The notes below the pieces were generated by a model, which worked only from the letters and a program-made list of their open reading frames with translations, was not told where the DNA came from and did not search any database. 64,000 nt of DNA from Streptomyces collinus (lineage in GTDB: Bacteria; Actinomycetota; Actinomycetes; Streptomycetales; Streptomycetaceae): the NCBI RefSeq assembly GCF_031348265.1, contig NZ_CP133771.1, positions 620,001 to 684,000 on the forward strand, written 5' to 3'. The position numbers and the translations under genes are program-made. Within the stretch, counting starts at the first letter, position 1, and every line of letters starts with the position of its first letter. This document shows, one piece after another, positions 1-8,238 of the stretch.

Positions 1-2
1 TG

Positions 3-917
3 CGCTTCATGCCTCCCAAGACCGAGGCCAACAAGCGCAGTTGGTGGACGGCCGTGGTGATGGCGGGTCCGGGCTGGGTGGTGCTGGGCGCGCTGAAGCA
101 GGCCATCGGCGTGTTCCTCGCGGTGTACATCATCGCCGAGGTCGGCGCCTCCGCCGCGCCCGAGCCGATCCAGCAGTTCAAGCACGCTTTCGACGCGATG
201 ATGCCGTCCTGGATCGTCCTCCCGCTGGCCGTGGCCCTGGTCGTGATCAGCCAGATCAAGATCAATGTCACGAACGCCTACTCCGGCTCCCTCGCCTGGA
301 CCAACTCCTTCACCCGGGTCACGAAGCGCTACCCGGGCCGGATGGTCTTCGTCCTGGTCAACCTGGGCTTCGCGCTCGCGCTGATGGAGGCGGACATGTT
401 CAGCTTCCTCAACAGCATCCTGGGCTTCTACTCGAACTGCGCGATCGCCTGGGTCGTCACGGTGGCCACCGACATCGGCATCAACAAGTACGTGCTGAAG
501 CTGTCCCCGCACGCCCCCGAGTTCCGCCGCGGCATGCTCTACGCCGTCAACCCCGTCGGGGTCGTCTCCTTCGTCGCCGCCTCGGGGCTGTCCATCGCGA
601 TGTACTTCCACGCCCTCGGCGACACGCTCCAGCCGTACTCCCCCGTCGCCGCTGCCGTCATCGCCTTCGTCCTCACTCCGTTGATGGCCGTGGTCACCAA
701 GGGCAGGTACTACCTGCGCCGCACCGACGACGGCATCGCCGATCCCCTCCTGGACGAGGACGGCAACCCCAGCTCCGTCGCCTACACATGCCATGTGTGC
801 CGGCAGCAGTTCGAGCGGCCGGACGTCGCCGCGTGCCGGACGCACGACGCGGTCGTCTGCTCGCTGTGCCTGAGCACCGACAAGGTCGGGGACCACGTCC
901 TGCCGGCGGCGGTCTGA
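3..917 (+). CDS. NCS1-family purine/cytosine permease-like transporter, 3' part only
   Basis: This is the C-terminal part of an integral-membrane transporter of the nucleobase:cation symporter type; the gene begins upstream of the window and the frame is open to base 3. Several hydrophobic helices are visible (for example around AVALVVISQIKINVTNAYSG and LVNLGFALALMEADMFSFL), and a helix with N-A-Y-S-G is typical of the family. After the last helix there is a roughly 60-residue cytosolic tail with C-H-V-C (codons 789-800), a single Cys followed by R-T-H, and C-S-L-C, which looks like a small zinc-binding knuckle and is not a standard part of NCS1 permeases. Substrate cannot be told. Family assignment is fairly sure; the zinc role is inference. 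Confidence 0.8.
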   Translation, partial: RFMPPKTEANKRSWWTAVVMAGPGWVVLGALKQAIGVFLAVYIIAEVGASAAPEPIQQFKHAFDAMMPSWIVLPLAVALVVISQIKINVTNAYSGSLAWTNSFTRVTKRYPGRMVFVLVNLGFALALMEADMFSFLNSILGFYSNCAIAWVVTVATDIGINKYVLKLSPHAPEFRRGMLYAVNPVGVVSFVAASGLSIAMYFHALGDTLQPYSPVAAAVIAFVLTPLMAVVTKGRYYLRRTDDGIADPLLDEDGNPSSVAYTCHVCRQQFERPDVAACRTHDAVVCSLCLSTDKVGDHVLPAAV

Positions 918-923
918 CCCATG

Positions 924-951
924 GGCGGGAGCGCGGCCGGGCGCTCCCGCC
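924..951 (+). terminator. Hairpin terminator after the NCS1 permease
   Basis: An 11-bp perfect stem (GGCGGGAGCGC pairing with GCGCTCCCGCC) closes a 6-nt loop, starting 7 bp after the stop codon. There is no T-run, which is usual for Streptomyces. Confidence 0.75.
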
Positions 952-1085
952 GTACGGCACGTTCCAACTCGGTCTCGGACGCGTTGTGCGGGCCCGGACG
1001 GGGCGGCGGCTCCGGGGCCCGGGCGGCATACTGATCTTGCGCCGCGCAGTGAGCGGGCCGACGGTCGGAGAGGGGATGACGGGAC

Positions 1086-1541
1086 GTGACCACCGATGAG
1101 CATGACGGACGGGGAACACCCCACGAGCCGCCAGGCATCCCCCCGGCCCCCGACGACGTGTGGCTGAGATTCCTCACGGACAGCGAGTCCGCCATACGCG
1201 TCTCCGCTCCCCGGGAGCCCTCCGCCGAGGAACGGGCGGCCGGGCGGCGGCTACAGCCTCCGCACGCCGTCGGCGACCTGTGGCAGCCGGAGGAGTTGTG
1301 GGTGCGCGTGGCGTGGCAGGACCTGGACCGCCGGGCCAAGGTCCGGCGCGTGGGACGGGTCGCCGCCACCGCGGCAGCCGTCGCCCTGGCCTTGGGGGCC
1401 TGGTCCCAGCTGTCCACCGGCGCGGGCACGGGCGACCGGCCCGGCGAGAGCACGGTGCGGCAGGTCGAGGGGGCGACCGCCCGGCTGCCCACGGCCACAC
1501 CCGTCCCGCCCGCAACCCCCTTCCCGCAGCCCTCCCGATAG
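1086..1541 (+). CDS. Hypothetical single-pass membrane protein (151 aa)
   Basis: I do not recognise this protein. It starts with GTG, has a Pro/Glu-rich soluble N-terminal part of about 90 residues containing W-L-R-F and W-Q-P-E-E-L-W motifs, one predicted transmembrane helix (about residues 95-112, VGRVAATAAAVALALGAW), and a Thr/Pro-rich tail that would lie outside. The layout, short cytosolic domain plus one helix plus disordered tail, recalls small anti-sigma or regulatory membrane proteins, but no zinc motif is present and no sigma gene is adjacent. Coding support comes from G/C-biased third positions. Function is unknown. Confidence 0.6.
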   Translation: MTTDEHDGRGTPHEPPGIPPAPDDVWLRFLTDSESAIRVSAPREPSAEERAAGRRLQPPHAVGDLWQPEELWVRVAWQDLDRRAKVRRVGRVAATAAAVALALGAWSQLSTGAGTGDRPGESTVRQVEGATARLPTATPVPPATPFPQPSR

Positions 1542-1671
1542 CCCACGCAAGGGGGGTACGGTCGCGCCCCGCCGCCTAGGATGAGCCACACAGGCCGGAT
1601 CTGGGCGCTCGTCCGGGCGCGGCCCCCCACAGGCAGGAACGCGCAGGCAACGCGACCGAAGGGGGACGGAG

Positions 1672-2160
1672 ATGAGCGCGCCACGCCTCAGCAGCACCCC
1701 GTTGCCGGGCATAGGGGTCCGCTACGACCTGACGACACGGGACCACGGCCGGCGTCTCTCGGTGGTCGCGCACCGGGACGGGCACCGGACGGTCAGCGCC
1801 TACCGCGAGGACGACCCGGACGCGTGCGACCTGTCGGTGCGGCTGGCACCGGAGGAGGCGGCCACGCTCATCGACGCCCTGATGCCCGAGCATCACACGC
1901 CGAACCTGCTGTCCACCACCGACCTGGGGCTCGTCGCCGAGCGGATCGAACTGCCCGGCTCCTCGCACTGGAACGGGCGGCTGCTGGGCGAGTCCCGGAT
2001 CCGTACCGAGACCGGGGCGTCCGTGGTGGCGGTGCTGCGCCGGGCGGAGGCGATCCCCTCCCCCACCCCGGACTTCCGGCTGGCCGGTGGCGACATCCTC
2101 ATCGTCATCGGGACCCGCGAGGGCGTGGAGGCGGCCGCCGCGATACTCGGGCGGGAGTGA
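1672..2160 (+). CDS. TrkA-C domain regulatory subunit of a cation:proton antiporter (KhtT-like)
   Basis: The protein (162 aa) has an N-terminal region of about 75 residues and a C-terminal RCK/TrkA-C domain (about residues 78-160) with the usual pattern: a hydrophobic strand, G-x-x-L-G-E-S-R-I-R, then V-V-A-V-L-R and a final G-G-D-I-L-I-V-I-G-T. It carries no membrane helix. It lies 6 bp upstream of a CPA2 antiporter, the same arrangement as khtT-khtU in Bacillus, where the TrkA-C subunit gates K+ efflux in response to ligands such as c-di-AMP. By analogy it should bind a nucleotide or ion and control the next gene's product. The role is well supported, the ligand is not. Confidence 0.85.
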   Translation: MSAPRLSSTPLPGIGVRYDLTTRDHGRRLSVVAHRDGHRTVSAYREDDPDACDLSVRLAPEEAATLIDALMPEHHTPNLLSTTDLGLVAERIELPGSSHWNGRLLGESRIRTETGASVVAVLRRAEAIPSPTPDFRLAGGDILIVIGTREGVEAAAAILGRE

Positions 2161-2166
2161 CCCGCC

Positions 2167-3402
2167 ATGCAGTCCTCCGCCGTCTTCCTGATCGAGTTCG
2201 GCTGCCTCATCCTCGGGCTGGGGCTGCTCGGCCGGTTCGCCGGGCGCTTCCGCTTCTCGCCGATCCCCCTCTATCTGCTGGCCGGGCTCGCCTTCGGGGA
2301 GGGCGGGCTGCTGCCGCTGGGCGCCAGCGAGGACTTCGTCGCCGTCGGCGCCGAGATCGGTGTCATCCTGCTGCTGCTCATGCTGGGCCTGGAGTACACG
2401 GCCACCGACCTCGTCTCCCACCTCAGGACCCACTACCCCGCCGGGCTCCTCGACGCCGTCCTCAACGCCCTGCCGGGCGCGGTCCTGGCCCTGCTGCTCG
2501 GCTGGGGCCCGGTCGCCGCCGTCGTCCTGGCCGGTGTCACCTGGGTCTCCTCGTCGGGCGTCATCGCCAAGATCCTCGGAGACCTGGGGCGGCTGGGAAA
2601 CCGGGAGACCCCGGCCATTTTGAGCATCCTCGTCCTGGAGGACCTCTCGATGGCGGTGTACCTGCCCATCGTCACGGCCCTGCTGGCCGGGGTGAGCCTG
2701 GCCGCGGGCGGCGTCACGCTGGCCATCGCCGTGGGCGTGCTGGCCCTGGTGCTGGTCCTCGCGGTGCGCTACGGCCGCCTCGTCTCGCGTTTCGTCTCCA
2801 GCGACGACCCCGAGAAACTGCTCCTGGTCGTCCTCGGTGTGACGCTCGTGGTGGCCGGGGTGGCCCAGCAGTTGCAGGTGTCGGCGGCGGTGGGCGCCTT
2901 CCTGGTCGGCATCGCGCTGTCGGGTGAGGTCGCCGAGGGCGCGACGAGTCTGCTCGCGCCGCTGCGGGACCTGTTCGCCGCGGTGTTCTTCGTCTTCTTC
3001 GGCCTGCACACCGACCCGGCCAGCATTCCGCCGGTGCTGCTGCCCGCCCTCGCCCTGGCCGCCGTCACCACGGCCACGAAGATCGCCACGGGCTACTGGG
3101 CCGCGCGCCGTGCGGGCATCGGGCCGAGGGGCCGCTGGCGCGCCGGCGGCACGCTCGTCGCCCGCGGCGAGTTCTCCATCGTCATCGCCGGGCTGGCCGT
3201 CACGTCCGGCATCGAGCCCTCCCTCGGCCCCCTGGCCACGGCGTACGTCCTCATCCTGGTCCTGCTCGGCCCTCTCACCGCCCGGTGGACGGAACCGCTG
3301 GCCACGCGTCTGACCGGACGCTCCAGCCGACGCGGCGTGCCGGCTCCCCCCGGCGCGCACGAGGCACTCGACGAGGACCAGGACACGGCCGGCCGGACCT
3401 GA
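2167..3402 (+). CDS. CPA2-family cation:proton antiporter (KhtU/KefB-like)
   Basis: This 411-residue membrane protein has about 12 hydrophobic segments and the Na+/H+ exchanger fold seen in Kef/KhtU proteins: P-L-Y-L-L-A-G-L near the start, L-L-L-M-L-G-L-E-Y in helix 3, V-A-G-V-A-Q-Q-L-Q-V-S-A-A-V-G-A-F-L-V-G in the ion-path region, and F-F-V-F-F-G-L-H-T-D. It lacks the C-terminal RCK domain of KefB, consistent with a separate RCK subunit encoded just upstream. The likely role is K+ (or NH4+/Na+) efflux in exchange for protons at the plasma membrane. The two genes form an operon. Confidence 0.88.
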   Translation: MQSSAVFLIEFGCLILGLGLLGRFAGRFRFSPIPLYLLAGLAFGEGGLLPLGASEDFVAVGAEIGVILLLLMLGLEYTATDLVSHLRTHYPAGLLDAVLNALPGAVLALLLGWGPVAAVVLAGVTWVSSSGVIAKILGDLGRLGNRETPAILSILVLEDLSMAVYLPIVTALLAGVSLAAGGVTLAIAVGVLALVLVLAVRYGRLVSRFVSSDDPEKLLLVVLGVTLVVAGVAQQLQVSAAVGAFLVGIALSGEVAEGATSLLAPLRDLFAAVFFVFFGLHTDPASIPPVLLPALALAAVTTATKIATGYWAARRAGIGPRGRWRAGGTLVARGEFSIVIAGLAVTSGIEPSLGPLATAYVLILVLLGPLTARWTEPLATRLTGRSSRRGVPAPPGAHEALDEDQDTAGRT

Positions 3403-3481
3403 TCGAGCCGCCGGGACAACCGGCGCGGACGTCCACGACGACCGGCCGGAGTGGGCTGTAAGCCCGGTGGTGCCGCCGCGT

Positions 3482-4063
3482 TCAGCCCGTCTTCCAGCCC
3501 CTGCGCGTGTCGATCCGCTCCCACTCCGCGTCCCACTGGGCCAGGCGCCGCCGGTCCAGGGCCAGGCGGGTCAGCCAGACGGCTCCCAGGACCGCACCGC
3601 CCGCGGAAGCCCCCGCGAGCGCGCCGCCCATCGAGGTGTGGAGCCACACCTCGCCGCTGGACACCGGTGGGCTCGTGAGGTCACCGCTCCGGTTCACCCA
3701 GACGGAGATGGTGCTTCCGGCGGGGGCCCTGGGCGCTACCCGGGCCTCCTCCCGGTGCGTGGAGCCGTCGGGCCCGGTCCACCGCACCTTGCCCCACACC
3801 CGGTGATCGCTCGCCGTGCGGGCCGGAGACGGGCCGGGCGCGTCCTCGACGACCACCGCCGTGACCTGGCGGCTCTCGGCCCGCTGCCGTTCGGCGGCTC
3901 GCTCGACCGTGCCCGCGGCCGTCACCCCGGCGACCAGCCCGCCCAGCAGGGCGAGCACCCAGCCGGCGAGCACGACCCAGGCCTCGACGACGTCGACGCG
4001 CCGTTTGAGCGCGTTGCGTCGCCACCGCCACCACCGCACGGTCACCCGCTCTGACGCTTTCAT
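3482..4063 (-). CDS. Rv1733c-family two-helix membrane protein
   Basis: The product (193 aa from the chosen start) begins with an Arg/Trp-rich stretch, then D-V-V-E-A-W and a first transmembrane helix (about 28-52), an exported beta-rich domain of about 90 residues containing V-T-A-V-V-V-E-D and a W-V-N-R-S-G strand, a second helix, and a C-terminal R-L-A-Q-W-D-x-E-W-x-R motif. This is the architecture of Mycobacterium Rv1733c and its many Streptomyces relatives; the function is unknown. The ATG at 4063 is preferred over the upstream one at 4096 because GAGGGGG lies 8 nt before it. A paralogue with the same layout is at 35356-35940. Confidence 0.75.
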   Translation of the reverse strand: MKASERVTVRWWRWRRNALKRRVDVVEAWVVLAGWVLALLGGLVAGVTAAGTVERAAERQRAESRQVTAVVVEDAPGPSPARTASDHRVWGKVRWTGPDGSTHREEARVAPRAPAGSTISVWVNRSGDLTSPPVSSGEVWLHTSMGGALAGASAGGAVLGAVWLTRLALDRRRLAQWDAEWERIDTRRGWKTG

Positions 4064-4176
4064 GGGCCGACACCCCCTCGTGAGCACCGGCAGCACCCTT
4101 CCAGTGTGCGCCTGACTGCCGCTGACGCTCGCCGATCAGTGCGGGGCGGCTCGTCGCGAAGGGGTGAGGGCGTGGT

Positions 4177-5277
4177 TCACGCGGGAGATGCCGCGATCCG
4201 TACCCGGTCGCTCTCGCCGCCGGAGAGGAAGGAGGCCATCGCGCTGCCCTCCTCGGCGACGGTGGTGCGGTCGGCCCGGGAGAAGCGGCGCAGCGGGTTC
4301 ACCAGCACCGTGTCCGCCTCGACGGTCCAGGTCGCGGCGACCCTGCCGTCGACCAGTACGACGCGCTCGCCGGCGACGGACAGGTGGCGGTGCGCGTCGT
4401 CGATGATGCGGCTGCGGTCGTGGTAGCCGAGGATCGCGTTGTCGAACGCCGGCAGGAACCGCACGGGCGCCGACGTGCCAGGGTCGGGGCGGGGGGCATC
4501 GGGGAGGTCGAGCAGTTCGCGGCCGCGTTCGTCGCGGAAGGCGACCAGTTCTCCGCGCAGGGCGGAGACCGCGGCGGGCAGTCCGGCGAGGCCGCACCAG
4601 GCGCGCAGGTCGGCCGAGGCGGCGGGGCCGAAGGCCGTCAGGTAGCGCCGTACCAAAGTCTGGCCGACGGGGTCGGAGCCGTCCGTCGTGGGCGGGTCGA
4701 CCTCGCGCCCCAGCCAGGAGGAGATCAGCGCGTAGCGCACTCCGGCTTTGGTACGCCACAGTCCGCGCGGCGGCAGTTGGACCGTCGGCAGGAGGGCGGC
4801 GACCAGCATTTCCCCCAGGGGCCGGGGCCCGGCCGCGGGCCAGCGGTCGGCGACGGCGCGCGCGAGTTCGGGCATGGAGCGGGGTTCGCCGTCCGCCATG
4901 GCCTTCCGGCCCGCCGTGGCGAGTTCGCCGGGATCGACCCCGTCGAGCTCGCGCCGGTAGACCCCGAGGACCCGCTGGCGCAGCATGCCGTCGTGGCGGG
5001 CGCGCCAGGCCAGGACGTCGTCGGCGGTGACGAGATGGACGGTGCGGCGCATGAGGTGGGTGCGCACGACACGCCGCCCGGTCAGCAGGTCCGACAGCTC
5101 CGCCGGGTCGAACGTCCGCAGCCGCGACCAGAGGCCGGGGAACGGCTCCTGCGGTTCCTGCGCCTGGAGGCCGCAGAGGTGCGTGACGGCGTCCAGGACC
5201 GGCAGGTCGGCGCGATCGAGGAGCAACTGCCGGGCGAGGGTGGCGCGGTTGAGCGCCCGGGCGTCGAGAACGGTCAT
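4177..5277 (-). CDS. Winged-helix DNA-binding protein of the AlkZ/YcaQ (HTH_42) family
   Basis: The 366-residue protein starts M-T-V-L-D-A-R-A-L-N-R and has the L-x-G-L-Q-A-Q-E-P motif near residue 38, R-T-H-L-M-R-R-T-V-H about residue 70, and the A-D-L-x-A-W-C-G-L segment in the middle, all hallmarks of the AlkZ family. AlkZ and YcaQ are monofunctional glycosylases that unhook bulky or cross-linked bases; the Q-A-Q triplet matches the catalytic QxQ of the AlkZ-like group rather than the QxD of YcaQ. In Streptomyces such genes can act as self-resistance factors, but no antibiotic cluster is visible here. The start at 5277 was chosen because upstream in-frame codons have poor coding character. 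Confidence 0.8.
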   Translation of the reverse strand: MTVLDARALNRATLARQLLLDRADLPVLDAVTHLCGLQAQEPQEPFPGLWSRLRTFDPAELSDLLTGRRVVRTHLMRRTVHLVTADDVLAWRARHDGMLRQRVLGVYRRELDGVDPGELATAGRKAMADGEPRSMPELARAVADRWPAAGPRPLGEMLVAALLPTVQLPPRGLWRTKAGVRYALISSWLGREVDPPTTDGSDPVGQTLVRRYLTAFGPAASADLRAWCGLAGLPAAVSALRGELVAFRDERGRELLDLPDAPRPDPGTSAPVRFLPAFDNAILGYHDRSRIIDDAHRHLSVAGERVVLVDGRVAATWTVEADTVLVNPLRRFSRADRTTVAEEGSAMASFLSGGESDRVRIAASPA

Positions 5278-5442
5278 CGGTGCACCTCGGCCTCTGCGTC
5301 GTGTGCCGACCCGTGGTCCAGGTGTCCGGGCGGCGTGCACGCTCACCGTCGCACGGGATGCGGTCAGTTCGTGACCCCATCCGGCGCGCGGGTCCCAGCC
5401 CGCGGAGGTGGCCGGGAGTTGGGATCGGCCGGCGCGCGGCTC

Positions 5443-5476
5443 CTTCCCTACCTTCCCTATCGAATTACTAGGAAAG
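5443..5476. promoter_or_regulatory. Candidate operator upstream of the flavoprotein gene
   Basis: CTTCCCTA occurs at 5443-5450 and again at 5452-5459, and the second copy forms an inverted repeat with TAGGAAAG at 5469-5476 (7 of 8 positions pair, 9-nt spacer). The repeat ends just before a TTGACG -35 element, the expected place for an activator or repressor site. Confidence 0.4.
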
Positions 5477-5478
5477 TA

Positions 5479-5508
5479 TTGACGGCGCCTTGCACTCCTG
5501 CGCAGGAT
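5479..5508 (+). promoter_or_regulatory. Candidate sigma-70-type promoter
   Basis: TTGACG (5479-5484) and CAGGAT (5503-5508) are separated by 18 bp. The expected start of transcription is near 5515-5516, where an ATG lies, so the first short reading frame could be translated leaderless. Confidence 0.4.
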
Positions 5509-5515
5509 GATGCGC

Positions 5516-5575
5516 ATGGCCCACACACCTTTCCCGCCGGTGAGGCTCAACGCCCCACTGCGCAAACGGACTTGA
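5516..5575 (+). CDS. Possible short leader peptide (19 aa)
   Basis: A short frame M-A-H-T-P-F-P-P-V-R-L-N-A-P-L-R-K-R-T ends in TGA 10 nt before the GTG of the flavoprotein gene; two further ATGs lie just upstream in frame at 5507 and 5510. An AGGA sits 8 nt before the ATG at 5516 and the promoter would place the transcript start close to it. It may be a regulatory leader, as found before some actinobacterial sulfur genes, but it lacks the Cys residues of those peptides. It could also be chance. Confidence 0.3.
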   Translation: MAHTPFPPVRLNAPLRKRT

Positions 5576-5585
5576 GGAGATCCCT

Positions 5586-6818
5586 GTGACGGGCGTTGCC
5601 CCGGCGCCGTCCCGCCCGGCCGCGGAGTCCGACCAGGCCGGGCCCGGCCGTGCGCACTGGCTGCGCGTGGCCCGCGAGACGGCGGAGGACCTCGCCACGG
5701 ACGCGGTGGCCAGGGACCAGGCGGGCAAGCCTCCCTTCGACGAGGTGTCGCGGCTGCGCGAGTCGGGACTGCTGACGCTTCTCGTCCCTGCCGATACCGG
5801 TGGCGGCGGCGCCGACTGGACCGAGGCGTACGCCGTGGTCCGGGAGATCGCGGCGGCCGACGGCGCCATCGGCCAGCTGCTCGGCTGTCACTACTTCACG
5901 TCCTGGAGCGCCCGGTTCCTCGCCGGAGCGGCCCTTGCCGCCCGGCTGGAGCGGCGGTCCGCGGCGGAGCAGTGGTGCTGGGGCGGTGGCCTGGCCCGGC
6001 AGGAACCGGCGCTGACGCTCGTCAAGGACACGCGGGGGTACGTCCTCGACGGCCGGCAGAGCTATGCCGCCGGCGTCCTGGTCGCCGACCGTCTCACCGT
6101 ACGGGCGGTCCGGGCCGAGACGGGCGAACCCCTCGCGCTCGTGGTGGATCCCGCCCTCGCGGGCGTGGTCGTCGACGGTGACGCCGACCCCTTCGGGCAG
6201 CGGCTGGCGGCTGGCGGCAGCGCGGAGTTCGACGCCGTGCCGGTCACCGCCGACGACGTACTGGGGTCCCTCTCGTCGGACGAGGACGTCCTGTCGCCCT
6301 TGACGGCCCTGATGTCACCGGTCGGCCGCCTGCTGTCGGTGCAGCTCCGGCTCGGCATGGCGGAGGGCGTGCTCGCCGAGGCCCGTGAGTACAGCAGGAC
6401 CGGTCCCTCCCACCGGCACCCGGACTGGCCGGTCGGCTCCCCGCAGGATCCGCAGGTGCTGACGGCGTACGGGGAGCTCACCGTGCTCACCCGCTCGGCG
6501 TCGGCGCTGGCCGACCAGGCGCGCCGGGCCGTCCAGGAGGGACTGGACCACGGCGAGGACCTGACCTACGAGGAGTACGCGGAGATCTCCGTCCTCGTGG
6601 CCATGGCCGAAGCCGCCGCGTCCAGGGCCGCCCAGGAGTCCACCGCCCGAGCCCTCGACATCATCGGCGCCCGCTCCGCCTCGGCACGGCTGGGCTTCGA
6701 CCGGTTCTGGCGCAACGCCCGGACCCACACCCTGTACGAGCCCGTCGGGCACCGGCTGAGGGACGTCGGGGACTACTTCCTGAACGGTGCGCACCCTCCG
6801 TTCGTCCTGCCCGTCTGA
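5586..6818 (+). CDS. Acyl-CoA dehydrogenase-like flavin monooxygenase (DszC/SfnB group)
   Basis: The protein (410 aa, GTG start preceded by GAGGAGAT) has the acyl-CoA dehydrogenase fold: an N-terminal helical domain with L-R-E-S-G-L-L-T-L-L-V-P, the A-A-A-D-G-A-I-G-Q-L-L-G segment, a middle beta domain with G-Y-V-L-D-G-R-Q-S-Y-A-A-G, and a C-terminal four-helix domain ending G-D-Y-F-L-N-G. The absence of the usual catalytic Glu context and the D-V-G-D-Y tail place it with FMNH2-dependent monooxygenases such as DszC and SfnB, which act in sulfur scavenging. It is preceded by an operator-like repeat and a possible leader peptide. The substrate cannot be told. Confidence 0.75.
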   Translation: MTGVAPAPSRPAAESDQAGPGRAHWLRVARETAEDLATDAVARDQAGKPPFDEVSRLRESGLLTLLVPADTGGGGADWTEAYAVVREIAAADGAIGQLLGCHYFTSWSARFLAGAALAARLERRSAAEQWCWGGGLARQEPALTLVKDTRGYVLDGRQSYAAGVLVADRLTVRAVRAETGEPLALVVDPALAGVVVDGDADPFGQRLAAGGSAEFDAVPVTADDVLGSLSSDEDVLSPLTALMSPVGRLLSVQLRLGMAEGVLAEAREYSRTGPSHRHPDWPVGSPQDPQVLTAYGELTVLTRSASALADQARRAVQEGLDHGEDLTYEEYAEISVLVAMAEAAASRAAQESTARALDIIGARSASARLGFDRFWRNARTHTLYEPVGHRLRDVGDYFLNGAHPPFVLPV

Positions 6819-7039
6819 CCGCGCTCGGTCCTGTCCCATCACCTTGCAGACCGCGTCCTTCGTGCGGTCCTCCATGGCCGTGACGGGACCGAGGGCCGCA
6901 TCGGCCGCGCCGGGCAGGCTTCCGCGGGGTCGGTTCACGGCCACCGTTCGCACCCGAGCGGCTTCTCACCGCCGGGGGTCCCCGCAGGTCCCCCGCCGTG
7001 ACGAAGATCAGCGGCCTCGCCCCTCCGTACGGGCCGGCG

Positions 7040-7135
7040 CCCGCGGTCCTCCTCCTCGACGAGCCGGCCGCCAGCCCGCACCACGCCCACGCCGCCGTCG
7101 CCACGACCCGCGCGGCGGCGGCCCGACGAGCCGTT
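7040..7135 (+). pseudogene. Possible remnant of an ABC transporter ATPase
   Basis: In the otherwise empty stretch 6819-7143 one plus-strand frame reads A-V-L-L-L-D-E-P-A-A-S-P-H-H-A-H followed by an Ala/Arg-rich helix. This resembles the Walker B and following helix of heme/siderophore ABC ATPases (L-L-L-D-E-P-T-A-A-L-D-x-x-H-Q). There is no Walker A, signature or start. It then runs into the 3' end of the antisense ligase gene. I see nothing else in this gap. This could be chance in GC-rich DNA. Confidence 0.3.
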
Positions 7136-7143
7136 CCGCGGCG

Positions 7144-8238
7144 TCACGGCATCGTGCTCTGCGCGCTGATCAGCTCGGTGACCGCGCGCAGACCGCCGTG
7201 GGCGAGAGCGGCGCGCTGCCGGTCCGCGCCGGTGCCGTCCTGCAGCAGCCGGTGGATCAGGGAGGTGACCTGACGGCTGTCGCCGGAGGCGTCGAGGGCG
7301 GGGGCGACGTGCCGCAGGAATTCGTAGAGCACGTCGCCGGCGCGATGCGGTCTGCCGTCCGGGTCGATCAGGGTGTCGCCGAGCCCGTAGCGGGCGGCGT
7401 GCCACATGGCGGCCTGCAGCAGTTCGGGCGCGCAGTCGGGCAGGGGCGTGCCGGCGGCCGCTTCCGCCAGTGAGGTCTCCACGAGGGCCCGGATGATCGC
7501 GGCGAGCATGACCGCCTCGTCCGCCCGCAGCTGGACGTCCGGGCACCGCACCTCGATGGTGGGATAGGTGGCCGAGAGCCGGGCCTGCCAGTAGAGCTGC
7601 CCGGTGTCGGAGATCAGGCCGGACTCCTGGAGCCGTTCCACGCGCCGGTCGTAGTCCGCGGCGTCCTCGAAGTGCGGGGGCATGCCGCTGACCGGCCACC
7701 GGCTGAAGATCACCGTGCGCCAGCTGGCGAAGCCGGTGTCGTGGCCGTCCCAGAGCGGGGAGTTCGCGGCCATGGCCGTCAGCGTCGGCAGCCGGAAGCG
7801 GATCCGGTTCAGGACCTGCACGCCCGCCTCCCGGTCGGGGACGGCGACGTGCACGTGCGTGCCGTTGACCAGTTGCTCCGCCACCAGTTGGGGTGCCAGG
7901 GTGACCATGGCCCGGTAGCGGGCCTGGTCGGTGACGGCTATGGGGCGGCCATGCCGCAGCGGTGGTGTCCCGCAGACCCCGATCCGGCAGCCGTGCTCCT
8001 CCGCGGCCACACCGACGGCGTGCCGCAGCCGCAGCAGATGACCGCCGACCTCCTCCAGGGTGTCGCAGACCGGGGTGGCCACCTCGACCTGCGCCTGGAG
8101 CAGCTCGTACTGCACCTCCTGGTCGGTCACGAGATGCCCCACGCCCGCGGCGGCGCGCACCTTGTCCGCCTGAGGTACCGGCAGGCCCGTGACCGGGTCG
8201 AGCAGCAGGTACTCCTCTTCAACGCCGATCGTCGTCAT
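7144..8238 (-). CDS. Carboxylate-amine ligase, glutamate-cysteine ligase 2 family (YbdK-like)
   Basis: The 364-residue protein opens [15 protein letters not shown], the ATP/Mg-binding signature of the GCS2 family, and continues with [24 protein letters not shown] and [14 protein letters not shown], all conserved in YbdK. Members have weak gamma-glutamyl-cysteine ligase activity; actinomycetes use mycothiol, so the physiological substrate is uncertain. The start at 8238 was chosen from AGAAGG 6 nt upstream and from the family N-terminus. The reading frame extends further upstream but without homology. Confidence 0.85.
   Translation of the reverse strand: MTTIGVEEEYLLLDPVTGLPVPQADKVRAAAGVGHLVTDQEVQYELLQAQVEVATPVCDTLEEVGGHLLRLRHAVGVAAEEHGCRIGVCGTPPLRHGRPIAVTDQARYRAMVTLAPQLVAEQLVNGTHVHVAVPDREAGVQVLNRIRFRLPTLTAMAANSPLWDGHDTGFASWRTVIFSRWPVSGMPPHFEDAADYDRRVERLQESGLISDTGQLYWQARLSATYPTIEVRCPDVQLRADEAVMLAAIIRALVETSLAEAAAGTPLPDCAPELLQAAMWHAARYGLGDTLIDPDGRPHRAGDVLYEFLRHVAPALDASGDSRQVTSLIHRLLQDGTGADRQRAALAHGGLRAVTELISAQSTMP

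Noticed and set aside
1576..3360. Long minus-strand open frame across the antiporter genes
   Set aside because: Low-complexity Arg/Gly/Asp/Gln-rich translation without any fold; a mirror of the plus-strand TrkA-C and antiporter genes, common in GC-rich DNA.
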